From UBA3839 sp902776985 (GTDB lineage Bacteria > Bacteroidota > Bacteroidia > Bacteroidales > Bacteroidaceae), in contig CACYSD010000018.1 in the NCBI GenBank assembly GCA_902776985.1, positions 1 to 64,000 of the forward strand: 64,000 nucleotides of DNA, written 5' to 3'. A program made the position numbers and the translations under genes. A model generated the notes under the pieces. The model worked only from the letters and a program-made list of their open reading frames with translations, did not search any database and was not told where the DNA came from. Shown here in pieces: positions 26,389-35,769 of the stretch. How positions within the stretch are numbered: the first letter of the stretch is position 1; the number at the start of each line of letters is the position of its first letter.

Positions 26389-27642
26389 TTAGCTATCCAA
26401 TCCTATTTCTTTGATTTTACGATAAATGGTTCGTTCACTTATTCCCAATTCCTGAGCCGCCTTCTTGCGGTTGAAATTATTGCGTTTCAGCGCATCCGTG
26501 ATGCTCTGTGCGTTCTGCTCCTTAATCGATTTTGGAACATCTTCCACATAAGTCTCGGCTGTCTCAATGGCATAATCGTTGTCGGCAACATCCTGACGAT
26601 GATTAGTAGGATGCTGGATTGTGATATTTCCATCGGTGGAAATAGGGCTGTAGCTTACATATTGCGAAGCTTGCTGACTGACAGCCGCCGTATTGCGTCC
26701 CTCGTGAATCAGTTCCTTCAGCTCCTTGATTTCCTTGCTCAGAGTGAAAAGCTGTTGCCAGAGCATGCTGCGTTCCTTCTCGTACGACTCCTCAGGCTTT
26801 GCATTGCGAGTGTCACGAAGCAGAACCAAACCGCTTCCAGGATCGCTGTCGTCGGTAATTCCAATCGCTCTGAGCATATCAGCATTTATCTCACGTTCCT
26901 TGGAGATAATACTCAGCTGCTCAACCACATTCTTCAGCTGACGGATATTGCCCGGCCACTTATAGGCATTGAGCAACTCACGGGCGTCTTCTGTGAGATA
27001 GATAGGATCAAAGCGATATTTCTCAGCTATGTCGGCTGCGAATTTACGGAAAAGCAACTCTATGTCCCTGCCGCGTTTTCTCAACGGCGGCATAGAGATA
27101 GGAATCGTTGCCAGACGGTAATACAAGTCCTCACGGAAGCGACCGTCACGAATAGCTTTCTTCATCTTGACATTCGTGGCAGCGATAATGCGCACGTTGG
27201 TCTTGCGGATCTCGTTTGAACCGACACGCAGATACTCACCGGTTTCAAGCACACGAAGCAATCTCACTTGAGTTGACAAGGGAAGTTCGCCAACCTCGTC
27301 AAGGAACAACGTACCTTTGTCTGCAGCACCGAAGTAACCTTCATGCTCACCTATAGCTCCTGTAAACGAACCCTTCTCATGACCGAACAACTCGGAGTCG
27401 ATGGTTCCTTCAGGAATAGAACCGCAGTTTATGGCAAAGTACTTCTGATGCTTACGAGTGGAATTATCGTGAATTATGCGAGGAAGAACTTCCTTTCCAA
27501 CACCATTCTCACCTTCAATAAGCACAGATAAATCAGTAGGAGCAACCTGTATGGCTATGTCGAGAGCACGGTTTAGCTCATCGCTGTTGCCCACAATGCT
27601 GTACCTCTGCTTAATTTGCTGTAAATCCTTGTTTATATTCAT
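26389..27642 (-). CDS. sigma-54-dependent transcriptional activator
   Basis: A 417-residue bacterial enhancer-binding protein without an N-terminal receiver domain. The AAA+ domain starts almost at once: Walker A GENGVGKE (~43-50), the sigma-54 loop GSFTGA (~91, Ser in place of Ala), Walker B LFLDEVGEL and the arginine finger region FREDLYYRLATIPI. The linker ~255-370 is long and polar. A Fis-type helix-turn-helix (NRKKAAQELGISERTIYRKIKEIGL) ends the protein. With no sensor domain it must be controlled by level or partner. It directly precedes lptE. Confidence 0.92.
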   Translation of the reverse strand: MNINKDLQQIKQRYSIVGNSDELNRALDIAIQVAPTDLSVLIEGENGVGKEVLPRIIHDNSTRKHQKYFAINCGSIPEGTIDSELFGHEKGSFTGAIGEHEGYFGAADKGTLFLDEVGELPLSTQVRLLRVLETGEYLRVGSNEIRKTNVRIIAATNVKMKKAIRDGRFREDLYYRLATIPISMPPLRKRGRDIELLFRKFAADIAEKYRFDPIYLTEDARELLNAYKWPGNIRQLKNVVEQLSIISKEREINADMLRAIGITDDSDPGSGLVLLRDTRNAKPEESYEKERSMLWQQLFTLSKEIKELKELIHEGRNTAAVSQQASQYVSYSPISTDGNITIQHPTNHRQDVADNDYAIETAETYVEDVPKSIKEQNAQSITDALKRNNFNRKKAAQELGISERTIYRKIKEIGLDS

Positions 27643-27707
27643 AGAGTGATATCTTATTCCATATTAACAACCTGAATATCAATGCTTTGTCTGTTGGCAA
27701 TGTGTGG

Positions 27708-28364
27708 TTATAAATACGGATTATATTTCATTTCATTATCAATCGTAGTAGGCTCACCGTGACCGCAATACACTGTGGTAGAGGCGGGTAGGGAAAAGAG
27801 GCGAGAGGTGATGCTCTCAATCAACGTACGATAGTCGCCACCAGCGAGGTCGGTACGGCCAATACTGCCGTTAAATAGTGTATCGCCGGCAAACAATATA
27901 CCTTCAGATTCGCAATAAAAACAAATTCCTCCGGCTGTGTGTCCTGGAGTATTGATTACTTCAAACTGATATTTCCCAATCTTGACTGTATCTCCGTCAT
28001 ACAGGGCTTTTGGAGTATTATCAGTTTTGCATCTCTGAATCAGTTTTGTAGCCATCGCTCCGAAAAACATCTCAATCTGTTCATCAAAATCCTTCCACAA
28101 AGCTATGTCATTTACGCCACATTCAGGAACAAGCTTCAGATCACGATAGACAAAAGTATTTCCCATGATGTGGTCAAAATGCATGTGAGTGCAGAGCAAA
28201 TGAGTAACAATCAATTTGTTTTCAGCAATTAAAGAATATATGCGGTTCCATTCAGCTTCGGAAAATGCGCCACAATCTATGATAGCTGCTTCGAGGCTTT
28301 CATCATCATAGATCACGTAGGTATTTTCCATTACTGGATTGACAACAAAACTTTTTATCTTCAT
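27708..28364 (-). CDS. MBL-fold metallo-hydrolase (glyoxalase II-like)
   Basis: A 218-residue cytosolic beta-lactamase-fold hydrolase. Zinc ligands: HLLCTHMHFDHIMGN (HxHxDH), NTPGHTAGGICFY, FAGDTLFNGSIGRTDL and the final CGHGEPT. The layout fits the short glyoxalase II-like family that acts on thioesters such as S-lactoyl-thiols. It is a single gene with its own promoter and a leader carrying a 12-bp direct repeat, 65 bp upstream of the sigma-54 activator. Confidence 0.85.
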   Translation of the reverse strand: MKIKSFVVNPVMENTYVIYDDESLEAAIIDCGAFSEAEWNRIYSLIAENKLIVTHLLCTHMHFDHIMGNTFVYRDLKLVPECGVNDIALWKDFDEQIEMFFGAMATKLIQRCKTDNTPKALYDGDTVKIGKYQFEVINTPGHTAGGICFYCESEGILFAGDTLFNGSIGRTDLAGGDYRTLIESITSRLFSLPASTTVYCGHGEPTTIDNEMKYNPYL

Positions 28365-28409
28365 AAAGAAATAATAGCGCTATTATAAAAAAGGTATGGT
28401 AGTGTGTAC

Positions 28410-28449
28410 CTTAGAATTAGCTACGATAATCTTAGAATTAGCAAAGTTA
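28410..28449 (-). promoter_or_regulatory. promoter and operator-like direct repeats of the MBL hydrolase gene
   Basis: TAACTTTGC on the minus strand (28441-28449) is the -7 element. CTTAGAATTAGC occurs twice, at 28410-28421 and 28431-28442, exactly 21 bp apart (two helical turns). The second copy touches the -7 element, as a repressor site would. A looser third copy is at 28479-28488. Confidence 0.5.
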
Positions 28450-28553
28450 ATCATTATCTGTGAGAATAGTGGGATTATCTTACAATTATTTTGTTAATTA
28501 AACATAACAAGTGTTGTGTTAATATAGAAGTTAAGAAGGTGAGAAATTAAAAA

Positions 28554-28590
28554 TTGAGGTAAACACGCTTATTGAGCATGCTTACCTCAA
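28554..28590 (-). terminator. terminator of the V-type ATPase operon
   Basis: A TTGAGGTAA/TTACCTCAA stem with an extended inner part, followed on the minus strand by TTTTTAATTT. It lies 78 bp past the subunit K stop. The rest of 28450-28667 holds only AT-rich sequence and two copies of GTTCGCAGAATT (28627-28657); I see no gene there. Confidence 0.8.
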
Positions 28591-28667
28591 ATAATGAGAA
28601 ACTAATTATAAATCGTGTGTCTGCGGTTCGCAGAATTAAAGTGTGTATGCGTTCGCAGAATTGATTT

Positions 28668-29111
28668 TTAGAGTGTTCCTGCGATAAGGATAAGTACGAG
28701 CAAACCAAGGATTGCGTAAAGTTCTGGGAACACAGCGAGCACCATTGTTGTACCGAATGCATTGTGTCCGCCACCAATTGCGCTGATACCGTTAGCACAG
28801 ACTTTTGCCTGGCGGATTGCAGAGAACAAAGCTACAAGACCGCAAGCAAGACCGGCACCAAGTACACCGGCTGCTGTAGCCATAGTGATGTCTGATGTAA
28901 GATGGCTTGAAAGCATGAAGAATCCTACGAATCCATAAAGACCTTGTGATGAAGGAAGCGCAGCCAAAGCGATGTATGAACCACTTGCGCTTGGATTCTT
29001 CTTATAAGCTCCGATTGCTGCATTACCACAAATTGTTACACCGTAGGCTGAACCTACGCCAGAGAGTCCTACACAAAGTGCTACTCCCAAATAAGCTAAA
29101 ATTAATTCCAT
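28668..29111 (-). CDS. ntpK: V-type ATPase subunit K (c-ring proteolipid)
   Basis: A 147-residue proteolipid with four membrane helices (two fused hairpins) that forms the rotor ring. The ion carboxylate is Glu130 (VFPELYAIL). Leu52, Ser55, Gln56, Tyr59, Gln101 and Glu130 correspond, at a constant offset of nine residues, to Leu61, Thr64, Gln65, Tyr68, Gln110 and Glu139, the Na+-binding positions of Enterococcus hirae NtpK. This points to sodium rather than proton transport. It is the last gene of the operon. Confidence 0.92.
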   Translation of the reverse strand: MELILAYLGVALCVGLSGVGSAYGVTICGNAAIGAYKKNPSASGSYIALAALPSSQGLYGFVGFFMLSSHLTSDITMATAAGVLGAGLACGLVALFSAIRQAKVCANGISAIGGGHNAFGTTMVLAVFPELYAILGLLVLILIAGTL

Positions 29112-29160
29112 AATGATTTTTTTGTTTATGTTTAATTGTTATTATTTTGTTTCTCGATGA

Positions 29161-31035
29161 TTATGCCTTCTTGTAGGTTTTAACCTTGAACGGAGTGTAT
29201 TCCTTGCCGCCGCCTTCAAATTCGGCATTCTTGAAGAATTCCACAAATGTAAGACGCATTGGGTGTACAAATGAAGAAATCATACAGAGACCGAAGTTGA
29301 TACCGTGTCCTAACAGGAGGATTATCAGCATTGGCAGCCAACGAACTCCCCATGACATGGATTCGGTAAGCTGGATAGACAGCTGGTTGAACACGCCTCC
29401 AAGCACACCGCCTGTCAAACCTAATGCGAACAGACGAATATAACTCAGAAGGTCGCCAAGCAATCCTGTTGCCATTCCGTAGGTTGCCCACACTCCCCCA
29501 CCGAAGTTGACAAGAAGGTTCTTGTCGGGAGCGTTGTAGAAGAATATGCCAAGAGCGCTGATTGCCATCAACACATATAATATATATATGAAGGCTTGTG
29601 GCAACACAACTCCGCAGGCAGGAACTCCGAAGCAGATGATGGCTGAGATAATGATTGTCACCCACGACATCTTGCCTACGGCGAAGCGCCATCCGAAGAG
29701 TTTTGCGGCTTTCATTCCGGCTAAGGCCATACCCAGAAGCACCTGTATCAGGCCGATTATCACGCTGATAACCATCATTGGTGAATAGCCGAAGAGCGTG
29801 AAGTTCTTCTCGTTTATGAATTTATCCTTAACCGGAGCGAGGAATGCCCAATCCTGCTGAGTGAGATCTATACCGAAGAACGAGCCTGTGAGTGCACCAC
29901 ACACGATGGTCATTGCTCCGAGATACACACCGAGCTTGGCAAGAGGCTTCTGGTCAACAGGCAATTTCTTGAGCAAGATGATGCTTGCAGCCAGAATCAA
30001 TGCTCCATAACCGGCATCGCCCATACAGAGTCCGAAGAATAGCATGAAGAACGGTGCGAAGAACGGAGTCACATCCAAGTCGTGATAACTTGGCAGAGAA
30101 TACATCTTAAGTATTGGCTCGAACAGAGAGCTGTATTTGCCGTTCTTTATCTCTACAGGAACATTGTCCTCCAAGGTCGGTTCTTCCTTTTCGTAGAAGA
30201 TGTGGTTGGCATTGAGGAAAGCCTCAGTATCACTCGCCTTCTCTTCCGGAACCCATCCGACTAATAATTTTACTGCATTCTCAGCAACGCTTTCTGTATT
30301 GAGATGTACGCGTGACAAAGAAATCTCATTCTCATTCTCAACCTTTGCTTTCTGCAAAGTTTCATTGTATAGAGAATTGATTTGCAGCAGTTTGTCATGT
30401 ACTTCTACAACCGATGCTTCAAGACTTTTCTTCTCTTCCAGGAATTCAGAAAGAGGGCGGTTGGGCACATCGATGCTCTCAGCTGTGATGTCAGGAGTCT
30501 CAGGCGAGAATGTAATGAAATAGACTTTCTTGTCAATCTCATTGATTGGGGTGGCGAAATACGTCTCCCCCCACTCTGCCTTGAACATCTTGTTTGAGAC
30601 AGCGAAGAAATTGACCTGATAGCCATTCTGCTTCAGCACTTCGAATTGCTTCATATCAAACTCTCCCCACGGTTCGAGTACGGAGATGTTCTTATCCACA
30701 GCGTCGATCTTATGCTTAAGCGAGAGTTCTTCAGCTTGCAGGGATTCTATCAGTTCAACGATGTTCATGCCACGCTCCACAGCGTTGTCCGACTGTGGTA
30801 TGGCTTCGATTGTGCGTTTTGTAGAGAGTGTCCAGGTTTCCTTGGCGTTGTCGAGAGCTGAGATTGCAGCAGACAGACGGCTAGCACGCTCCTTCCCTAC
30901 TTCAAATTCAGGACTGGTTGCCCCACTCTTCAGTTCTTCTATATGCACAACTCCAAGTTCTCTGATGCCGGCGAGGAACTGTTCATATTCCTTATTTGTC
31001 AGAAGGAATGTGAGTTTGTTCATTTTCGTAATCAT
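29161..31035 (-). CDS. ntpI: V-type ATPase subunit I (a-type stator)
   Basis: A 624-residue membrane stator. The N-terminal ~330 residues are a soluble coiled-coil arm (MITKMNKLTFLLTNKEYEQFLAGI start). The C-terminal half has seven or eight membrane helices (FFAPFFMLFFGLCMGDAGYGALIL; LLSYIRLFALGLTGGVLGGVFNQL). The latter carries the essential arginine that faces the rotor carboxylate. It overlaps subunit D by 4 bp. Confidence 0.94.
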   Translation of the reverse strand: MITKMNKLTFLLTNKEYEQFLAGIRELGVVHIEELKSGATSPEFEVGKERASRLSAAISALDNAKETWTLSTKRTIEAIPQSDNAVERGMNIVELIESLQAEELSLKHKIDAVDKNISVLEPWGEFDMKQFEVLKQNGYQVNFFAVSNKMFKAEWGETYFATPINEIDKKVYFITFSPETPDITAESIDVPNRPLSEFLEEKKSLEASVVEVHDKLLQINSLYNETLQKAKVENENEISLSRVHLNTESVAENAVKLLVGWVPEEKASDTEAFLNANHIFYEKEEPTLEDNVPVEIKNGKYSSLFEPILKMYSLPSYHDLDVTPFFAPFFMLFFGLCMGDAGYGALILAASIILLKKLPVDQKPLAKLGVYLGAMTIVCGALTGSFFGIDLTQQDWAFLAPVKDKFINEKNFTLFGYSPMMVISVIIGLIQVLLGMALAGMKAAKLFGWRFAVGKMSWVTIIISAIICFGVPACGVVLPQAFIYILYVLMAISALGIFFYNAPDKNLLVNFGGGVWATYGMATGLLGDLLSYIRLFALGLTGGVLGGVFNQLSIQLTESMSWGVRWLPMLIILLLGHGINFGLCMISSFVHPMRLTFVEFFKNAEFEGGGKEYTPFKVKTYKKA

Positions 31036-31679
31036 GCAGCTCCCTCCTTTCCTAATGCCAAATCTGCATTCTTTGCTTCTTCAGCCTTTCTACGTTTTTC
31101 CTGCAAAGACTTGAGGATTTTCTGGCTTGACTTCGACAGGTTCTCCTCATCTTCCATGAAACGCTTTATCTTACGCACGGCTTCCTGGAATCCTGGTATC
31201 TGAACCTTCTCAAAGAGGTTAACCTTCTGAGTGGTTTTGCGACGGGCATGATCCAGCAGACCGAGTTTTGCAAGGACGAATTCACGTTCCACAGCAGTTT
31301 TTGCAAGACCTTGCAGCAGGTTGATTCCGTCGAAGTACCATTTTGGCGTACTGAATATACCAAAAGGCTTGACGTCCAGACGTATATTGAGAAGAACCGG
31401 CACACGAACACCGGCAATCTTCTTCACGTCCAGCTCAACATCCTTGAGAGAGACAAGTGAAGTGTCGAATTCCCCCCATAAGGCATAGAGTGATTCATAA
31501 CCGGCTATCTCGCGCTCGAGTTGCTTGTCGAGTTCGGCAGCTTCGGCCTTGCATTTCTTCACCTCAAGGCGCAGTGCTGTTTCCTTGCTCTTGATGATTG
31601 GCAAGGTGCGCTGACGCATTTTGAGCTGCTTCTCTATTTGCTGCAATGACGTCTTATTATATTGAAACTTAATTGCCAT
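31032..31679 (-). CDS. ntpD: V-type ATPase subunit D (central shaft)
   Basis: A 215-residue protein made almost entirely of two long coiled-coil helices (LQQIEKQLKMRQRTLPIIKSKETALRLEVKKCKAE and a lysine/glutamate-rich C-terminal helix) with the conserved NLFEKVQIPGFQEAVRKIKRFMEDEE. It is the rotor axle that couples ATP hydrolysis to the K ring. An 8-bp hairpin (TTAAGTTT/AAACTTAA, 31685-31706) separates it from the B gene. Confidence 0.93.
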   Translation of the reverse strand: MAIKFQYNKTSLQQIEKQLKMRQRTLPIIKSKETALRLEVKKCKAEAAELDKQLEREIAGYESLYALWGEFDTSLVSLKDVELDVKKIAGVRVPVLLNIRLDVKPFGIFSTPKWYFDGINLLQGLAKTAVEREFVLAKLGLLDHARRKTTQKVNLFEKVQIPGFQEAVRKIKRFMEDEENLSKSSQKILKSLQEKRRKAEEAKNADLALGKEGAA

Positions 31680-31710
31680 TGTTAGTTTAAGTTTTTTATA
31701 AACTTAAGAA

Positions 31711-33033
31711 CTATTTCCAATAAATATCGGTAAACTCTTTCTTTATATTAACTTCTTCCAGCTTGAAGTACTTGCTGAACAGCGACCAAGTCACATCAAG
31801 CATCTCAGTTGTGTCGAGATCGACGTCGATTGCAAGAAGTTTGTCCGCATATTCCTTAGCGAATTCCAGACAGCGGTTGTCGTAGTCGGTAAGGTCGAAA
31901 CCGTTCTCCAGCTTGGTCTTTGCGTTTGCCGCGTCTGAATAAAGACGGATGGCAGCGTTCATCACCTGTGAGTGGTCCTTACGTGTCTTCTTACCGGCAA
32001 CAAGTTGCTTCAGACGTGAGAGTGAGCGGAACGGGTCAACGATGACCTTACCGATATCTGAGTCACGGCGCAGGTAGAGCTGACCTTCTGTGATGTAACC
32101 GGTGTTGTCAGGAACGGCGTGAGTGATGTCACCGCCTGAAAGTGTGGTAACGGCGATGATTGTGATTGAGCCGCCACCTACGCTCTCCGGGAACTGTACA
32201 GCTTTCTCGTAGATTTTTGCGAGGTCTGAGTAGAGTGAGCCTGGCATAGAATCCTTTGAAGGAATCTGGTCCATACGGTTCGACACGATGGAGAGTGAGT
32301 CAGCGTAGGATGTCATATCTGTAAGCAGTACGAGCACCTTCTCGTTTTTCTCCACAGCGAAGTACTCGGCTGCGGTAAGTGCCATGTCGGGGACAAGCAG
32401 ACGTTCTACAGCTGGGTCTTCGGTAGTGTTCATGAATGCGATGATACGATCCAATGCTCCTGCGTTGGCAAATGTATTGCGGAAGAAATAATAGTCGTCG
32501 TTAGTCATACCCATACCGCCAAGGATAATCTTGTCGGCTTTGGCGCGAAGTGCAACCATAGCCATTACTTCGTTGAACGGTTGGTCTGGATCGGCGAAGA
32601 ACGGAATCTTCTGTCCTGACACCAAGGTGTTGTTCAAGTCGATACCGGCAATACCTGTAGCAATAAGCTCACTTGGCTGACGACGACGTACAGGATTGAC
32701 AGAAGGGCCTCCGATAGGCACTTCCTTTCCTTCAATCTCCGGACCACCGTCGATCGGGAATCCGTATGCATTGAAGAAACGTCCTGAAAGCTGGTCTCCT
32801 ACTTTCAACGATGGTGTTTTACCGAGAAACACCACTTCGGCATTGGTAGGAATACCACCGGTACCTTCAAACACCTGCAGAGTTACATCTTCACCTGCAA
32901 TTTTCACCACCTGTGCCAGCTTGCCGTTGATGGTGGCAAGTTCATCATAACCGACGCCTGTGGCTTTCAGAGAACATGTAGCTTTAGTAATCTGACTTAT
33001 CTTAGTATATACTTTTTGAAATGCTGTTGCCAT
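31711..33033 (-). CDS. ntpB: V-type ATPase subunit B (regulatory nucleotide-binding)
   Basis: A 440-residue non-catalytic partner of subunit A in the A3B3 head. It has no Walker A loop. It keeps the family motifs LSGRFFNAYGFPIDGG, PVRRRQPSELIATGIAGIDLNNTLVSGQKIPFF, MGMTNDDYYFFRNTF and VGGGSITIIAVTTLSGGDITHAVPDNTGYITEGQLYLRR. It follows A by 53 bp, a gap filled with AT-rich ACAATTTACAAATT-type filler. Confidence 0.95.
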   Translation of the reverse strand: MATAFQKVYTKISQITKATCSLKATGVGYDELATINGKLAQVVKIAGEDVTLQVFEGTGGIPTNAEVVFLGKTPSLKVGDQLSGRFFNAYGFPIDGGPEIEGKEVPIGGPSVNPVRRRQPSELIATGIAGIDLNNTLVSGQKIPFFADPDQPFNEVMAMVALRAKADKIILGGMGMTNDDYYFFRNTFANAGALDRIIAFMNTTEDPAVERLLVPDMALTAAEYFAVEKNEKVLVLLTDMTSYADSLSIVSNRMDQIPSKDSMPGSLYSDLAKIYEKAVQFPESVGGGSITIIAVTTLSGGDITHAVPDNTGYITEGQLYLRRDSDIGKVIVDPFRSLSRLKQLVAGKKTRKDHSQVMNAAIRLYSDAANAKTKLENGFDLTDYDNRCLEFAKEYADKLLAIDVDLDTTEMLDVTWSLFSKYFKLEEVNIKKEFTDIYWK

Positions 33034-33045
33034 CTTAAGATTTAG

Positions 33046-33086
33046 AATTTAACGATTTGACAATTTAAAATTTTACAATTTACAAA
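33046..33086. repeat. AT-rich intergenic filler
   Basis: Near-repeats of ACAATTTA/ACAATTTT between the A and B genes. ACAATTTACAAATT here nearly equals ACGATTTACAAATT at 51827-51840. Confidence 0.45.
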
Positions 33087-34832
33087 TTAATTGCCTGCGA
33101 GCATCTCGTTAATCTGCTTCTTGTAATCTTCATACTGCTCAGACTTGAACTGCGAATAGTTCATCTGCTTACACAGGTTGATGAGCTTCTTGAAGTAATC
33201 GGTCACCTCCTGGAAGTGCTCAAATTTGAAGTCGTGCTCACAGATGGTTGACACAACATCCATGATTTCTTCCTGGCGTTCAAGCGAGGAAACGGCATCG
33301 ACCTCATCGAAGGCATCCTGCTGCAGCAGTACGAAGTCAATGATTTCTGACTTCCAGAATGTTACGTGATAATCTACAGGAACACCGTCATCACCGAGGA
33401 TGTTGATCTGCTCGGCAATTTCCTTACCACGCTGCATTCTTGTCTTGAGAGCAAGAACCTTTGGAATCCACTTGTCATTGATTTTCTTGGAAACATATTC
33501 TGCGAATTCAGGATATTCCAGATACTTTGAATATGAGTCGATAGGATTGACAGCAGGATAGCGTTTCTTATCGGCACGGTCCTGTTCCAACGCATAGAAG
33601 CAACGAGCAACTTTCTTCGTGTTCTCGGTTACAGGTTCCTTCAGGTTACCACCGGCAGGAGATACTGTTCCGATGAAGGTGATGCTGCCGACCTCTCCGT
33701 TGTTAAGATATACATATCCGGCACGTCCGTAGAAGTTAGCCACCAAAGCACCCAAGTCCATAGGGAACGCGTCAGGTCCTGGCAATTCCTCCATACGGTT
33801 CGACATCTCACGCAAAGCCTGTGCCCAACGTGATGTTGAGTCAGCCATAAGCAACACGCGCAATCCCATAGAGCGGTAGTATTCTGCCATTGTCATAGCT
33901 GTATAGACAGAAGCCTCACGCGCAGCGACAGGCATGTTTGAAGTGTTTGCGATGATAATCGTACGCTCCATCAGCTTGCGACCTGTATGAGGGTCGATAA
34001 GTTCAGGGAACTCAGTGAAGATTTCCACAACCTCGTTGGCACGTTCACCACAGGCGGCGATGATAACGATGTCGGCTTCTGCCTGCTTTGAGATAGCGTG
34101 CTGGAGCACTGTCTTACCAGTACCGAACGGACCAGGGATGAATCCTGTACCACCTTCTACTATCGGGTTAAAGGTATCGATTGTACGAACGCCTGTCTCA
34201 AGAAGCTTGAACGGACGTGGCTTCTGCTTGTAGTTAAGCATGGCGAATTTCACAGGCCAGTGCTGAACCATGGTGACATTGACTTCTTCACCGTTCTCCT
34301 TCACGAGCACAGCGATGGTGTCGTCAACCTTGTACTGACCCTTTGCAGCAATCTTCTTGACTTTTGCCACACCTTCCATCTGGAAAGGAGCCATGATTTT
34401 CAGAGGCTGGGAGTTCTCCTCCACCTTACCCAGCCAGTCGCTGCCTCTCACTTCGTCGCCAACCTTGACGATTGGCTCAAAATCCCAGAGACGCTCACGG
34501 TCAAGAGGGTCGGTGTACTGTCCGCGCTTTAGGAACACGCCTTCCATCTTGTCAAGGTCGTTCTGAAGTCCGTCGAAGTTCTTCGACAACATACCTGGTG
34601 CGAGCTGCACCTCAAGCATGTGTCCGGTAAACTCTGCAACAGCTCCGACTTTAAGTCCGCGTGTTGACTCAAACACCTGTACATATACGTCAGAGCCGAC
34701 AACTTTGATCACCTCCGACATCAAGCGGTCACCACCCGTTTCAATATAGCAGATTTCTCCCTGTCTGACAGGACCATCTACTTTGAGCGTTACCATATTA
34801 GCAATAACGCCACTTACTGTACCTTTTGTCAT
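33087..34832 (-). CDS. ntpA: V-type ATPase subunit A (catalytic)
   Basis: A 581-residue catalytic subunit. Walker A GPFGTGKT lies at about residues 232-240 (GTGFIPGPFGTGKTVLQHAIS). The catalytic acid is in ACGERANEVVE, and the phosphate-sensing SMRLADSTSRWAQALREM-type segment (RVLLMADSTSRWAQALREMSNRMEELPG) follows. The bulge domain typical of A subunits (residues ~110-190) separates it from F-type beta. It follows DUF2764 by 33 bp. Confidence 0.96.
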   Translation of the reverse strand: MTKGTVSGVIANMVTLKVDGPVRQGEICYIETGGDRLMSEVIKVVGSDVYVQVFESTRGLKVGAVAEFTGHMLEVQLAPGMLSKNFDGLQNDLDKMEGVFLKRGQYTDPLDRERLWDFEPIVKVGDEVRGSDWLGKVEENSQPLKIMAPFQMEGVAKVKKIAAKGQYKVDDTIAVLVKENGEEVNVTMVQHWPVKFAMLNYKQKPRPFKLLETGVRTIDTFNPIVEGGTGFIPGPFGTGKTVLQHAISKQAEADIVIIAACGERANEVVEIFTEFPELIDPHTGRKLMERTIIIANTSNMPVAAREASVYTAMTMAEYYRSMGLRVLLMADSTSRWAQALREMSNRMEELPGPDAFPMDLGALVANFYGRAGYVYLNNGEVGSITFIGTVSPAGGNLKEPVTENTKKVARCFYALEQDRADKKRYPAVNPIDSYSKYLEYPEFAEYVSKKINDKWIPKVLALKTRMQRGKEIAEQINILGDDGVPVDYHVTFWKSEIIDFVLLQQDAFDEVDAVSSLERQEEIMDVVSTICEHDFKFEHFQEVTDYFKKLINLCKQMNYSQFKSEQYEDYKKQINEMLAGN

Positions 34833-34865
34833 ATATTTATTAATGTATTTAGTTTCTGTGCTCTT

Positions 34866-35744
34866 CTATCTTACAAATTCCTCTGGAACCTTGGCTTCAC
34901 TGCGCAGGTCTTCGATAATCTGTCTGAATGTTTCCTTTCCCTTCTCCACATCCAGCATGTCCCAGCGGTGAAGCATCTGCAGTTTGCACAAATACGCAAA
35001 CACTGCCTCAATCGAGAACTGCTCCATGAAGGTCTGTTCCTCAAGCCAGTTCCATTTGAAGGCGTCGATTCGCTTCTCCTTCAGCACTGGATCCTCGGTT
35101 TCAACGATTTTGATCAGATCTGTCATGTAGTCCAGTTCTGTAATCAGGCTGAAGTCTTTGGTGTTGTTCGTGCGGATCATCTCGTTCACCTCGTTGTCGC
35201 CGAGGATGAAGTCAGAGACGTTCCATCCCTGCTTGCGGGCAATCAGCGCCGTGAGGATGTTGGTGATGTTCAGGTTAAGCTCATACCACGAAGCAATCAT
35301 CTTGTTGGGACACTTCACGGCATAGTCGTAGAACGCCAGCAGGATCTGGTCTTCGGGGAAGTAGCCAGCCTTATCTTTATTATATGTATAGTCTCTGGCA
35401 AATTCCGACATAAACGAAGGATAACGGTGCACGTTGAAGTTCATGGTTCTCGCTGCGGTAATCATGTCCTGCAGCTGATCCAGAGAATAGTTTCCCCAGA
35501 CTTTGATGTCAACATTCAATGCCGAGAAATCCTCGTTTGCCTCTCCGCTCTTGGAAGCCTTCAGCAGTTTCACAAGATTCTTGCAATCCTGTTCGAGGTA
35601 GAAGTAATATATAAGTTGTTTGTCGGCCGAAGTAAGGACCTCCTCACATTGCTCCCTGAAATCGGCAAAGGTGATCTGCCCCTTCCCGGAGTTGTCCATT
35701 GCGATGTCGGGAACACCAGCCATTAAACAATAATAGTTCGCCAT
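34866..35744 (-). CDS. DUF2764 protein, likely C-type subunit of the V-ATPase
   Basis: A 292-residue soluble, mainly helical protein (MANYYCLMAGVPDIAMDNSG start). It sits between subunits E and A, where subunit C (d) is found in many V/A-ATPase operons. No other C subunit is present, and length and helical character suit a C-type subunit that links the shaft to the ring. That role is inferred from position; no catalytic motif is visible. A fold comparison would decide. Confidence 0.8.
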   Translation of the reverse strand: MANYYCLMAGVPDIAMDNSGKGQITFADFREQCEEVLTSADKQLIYYFYLEQDCKNLVKLLKASKSGEANEDFSALNVDIKVWGNYSLDQLQDMITAARTMNFNVHRYPSFMSEFARDYTYNKDKAGYFPEDQILLAFYDYAVKCPNKMIASWYELNLNITNILTALIARKQGWNVSDFILGDNEVNEMIRTNNTKDFSLITELDYMTDLIKIVETEDPVLKEKRIDAFKWNWLEEQTFMEQFSIEAVFAYLCKLQMLHRWDMLDVEKGKETFRQIIEDLRSEAKVPEEFVR

Positions 35745-35769
35745 AGAAATGTAAGGTTATAATCAAACA

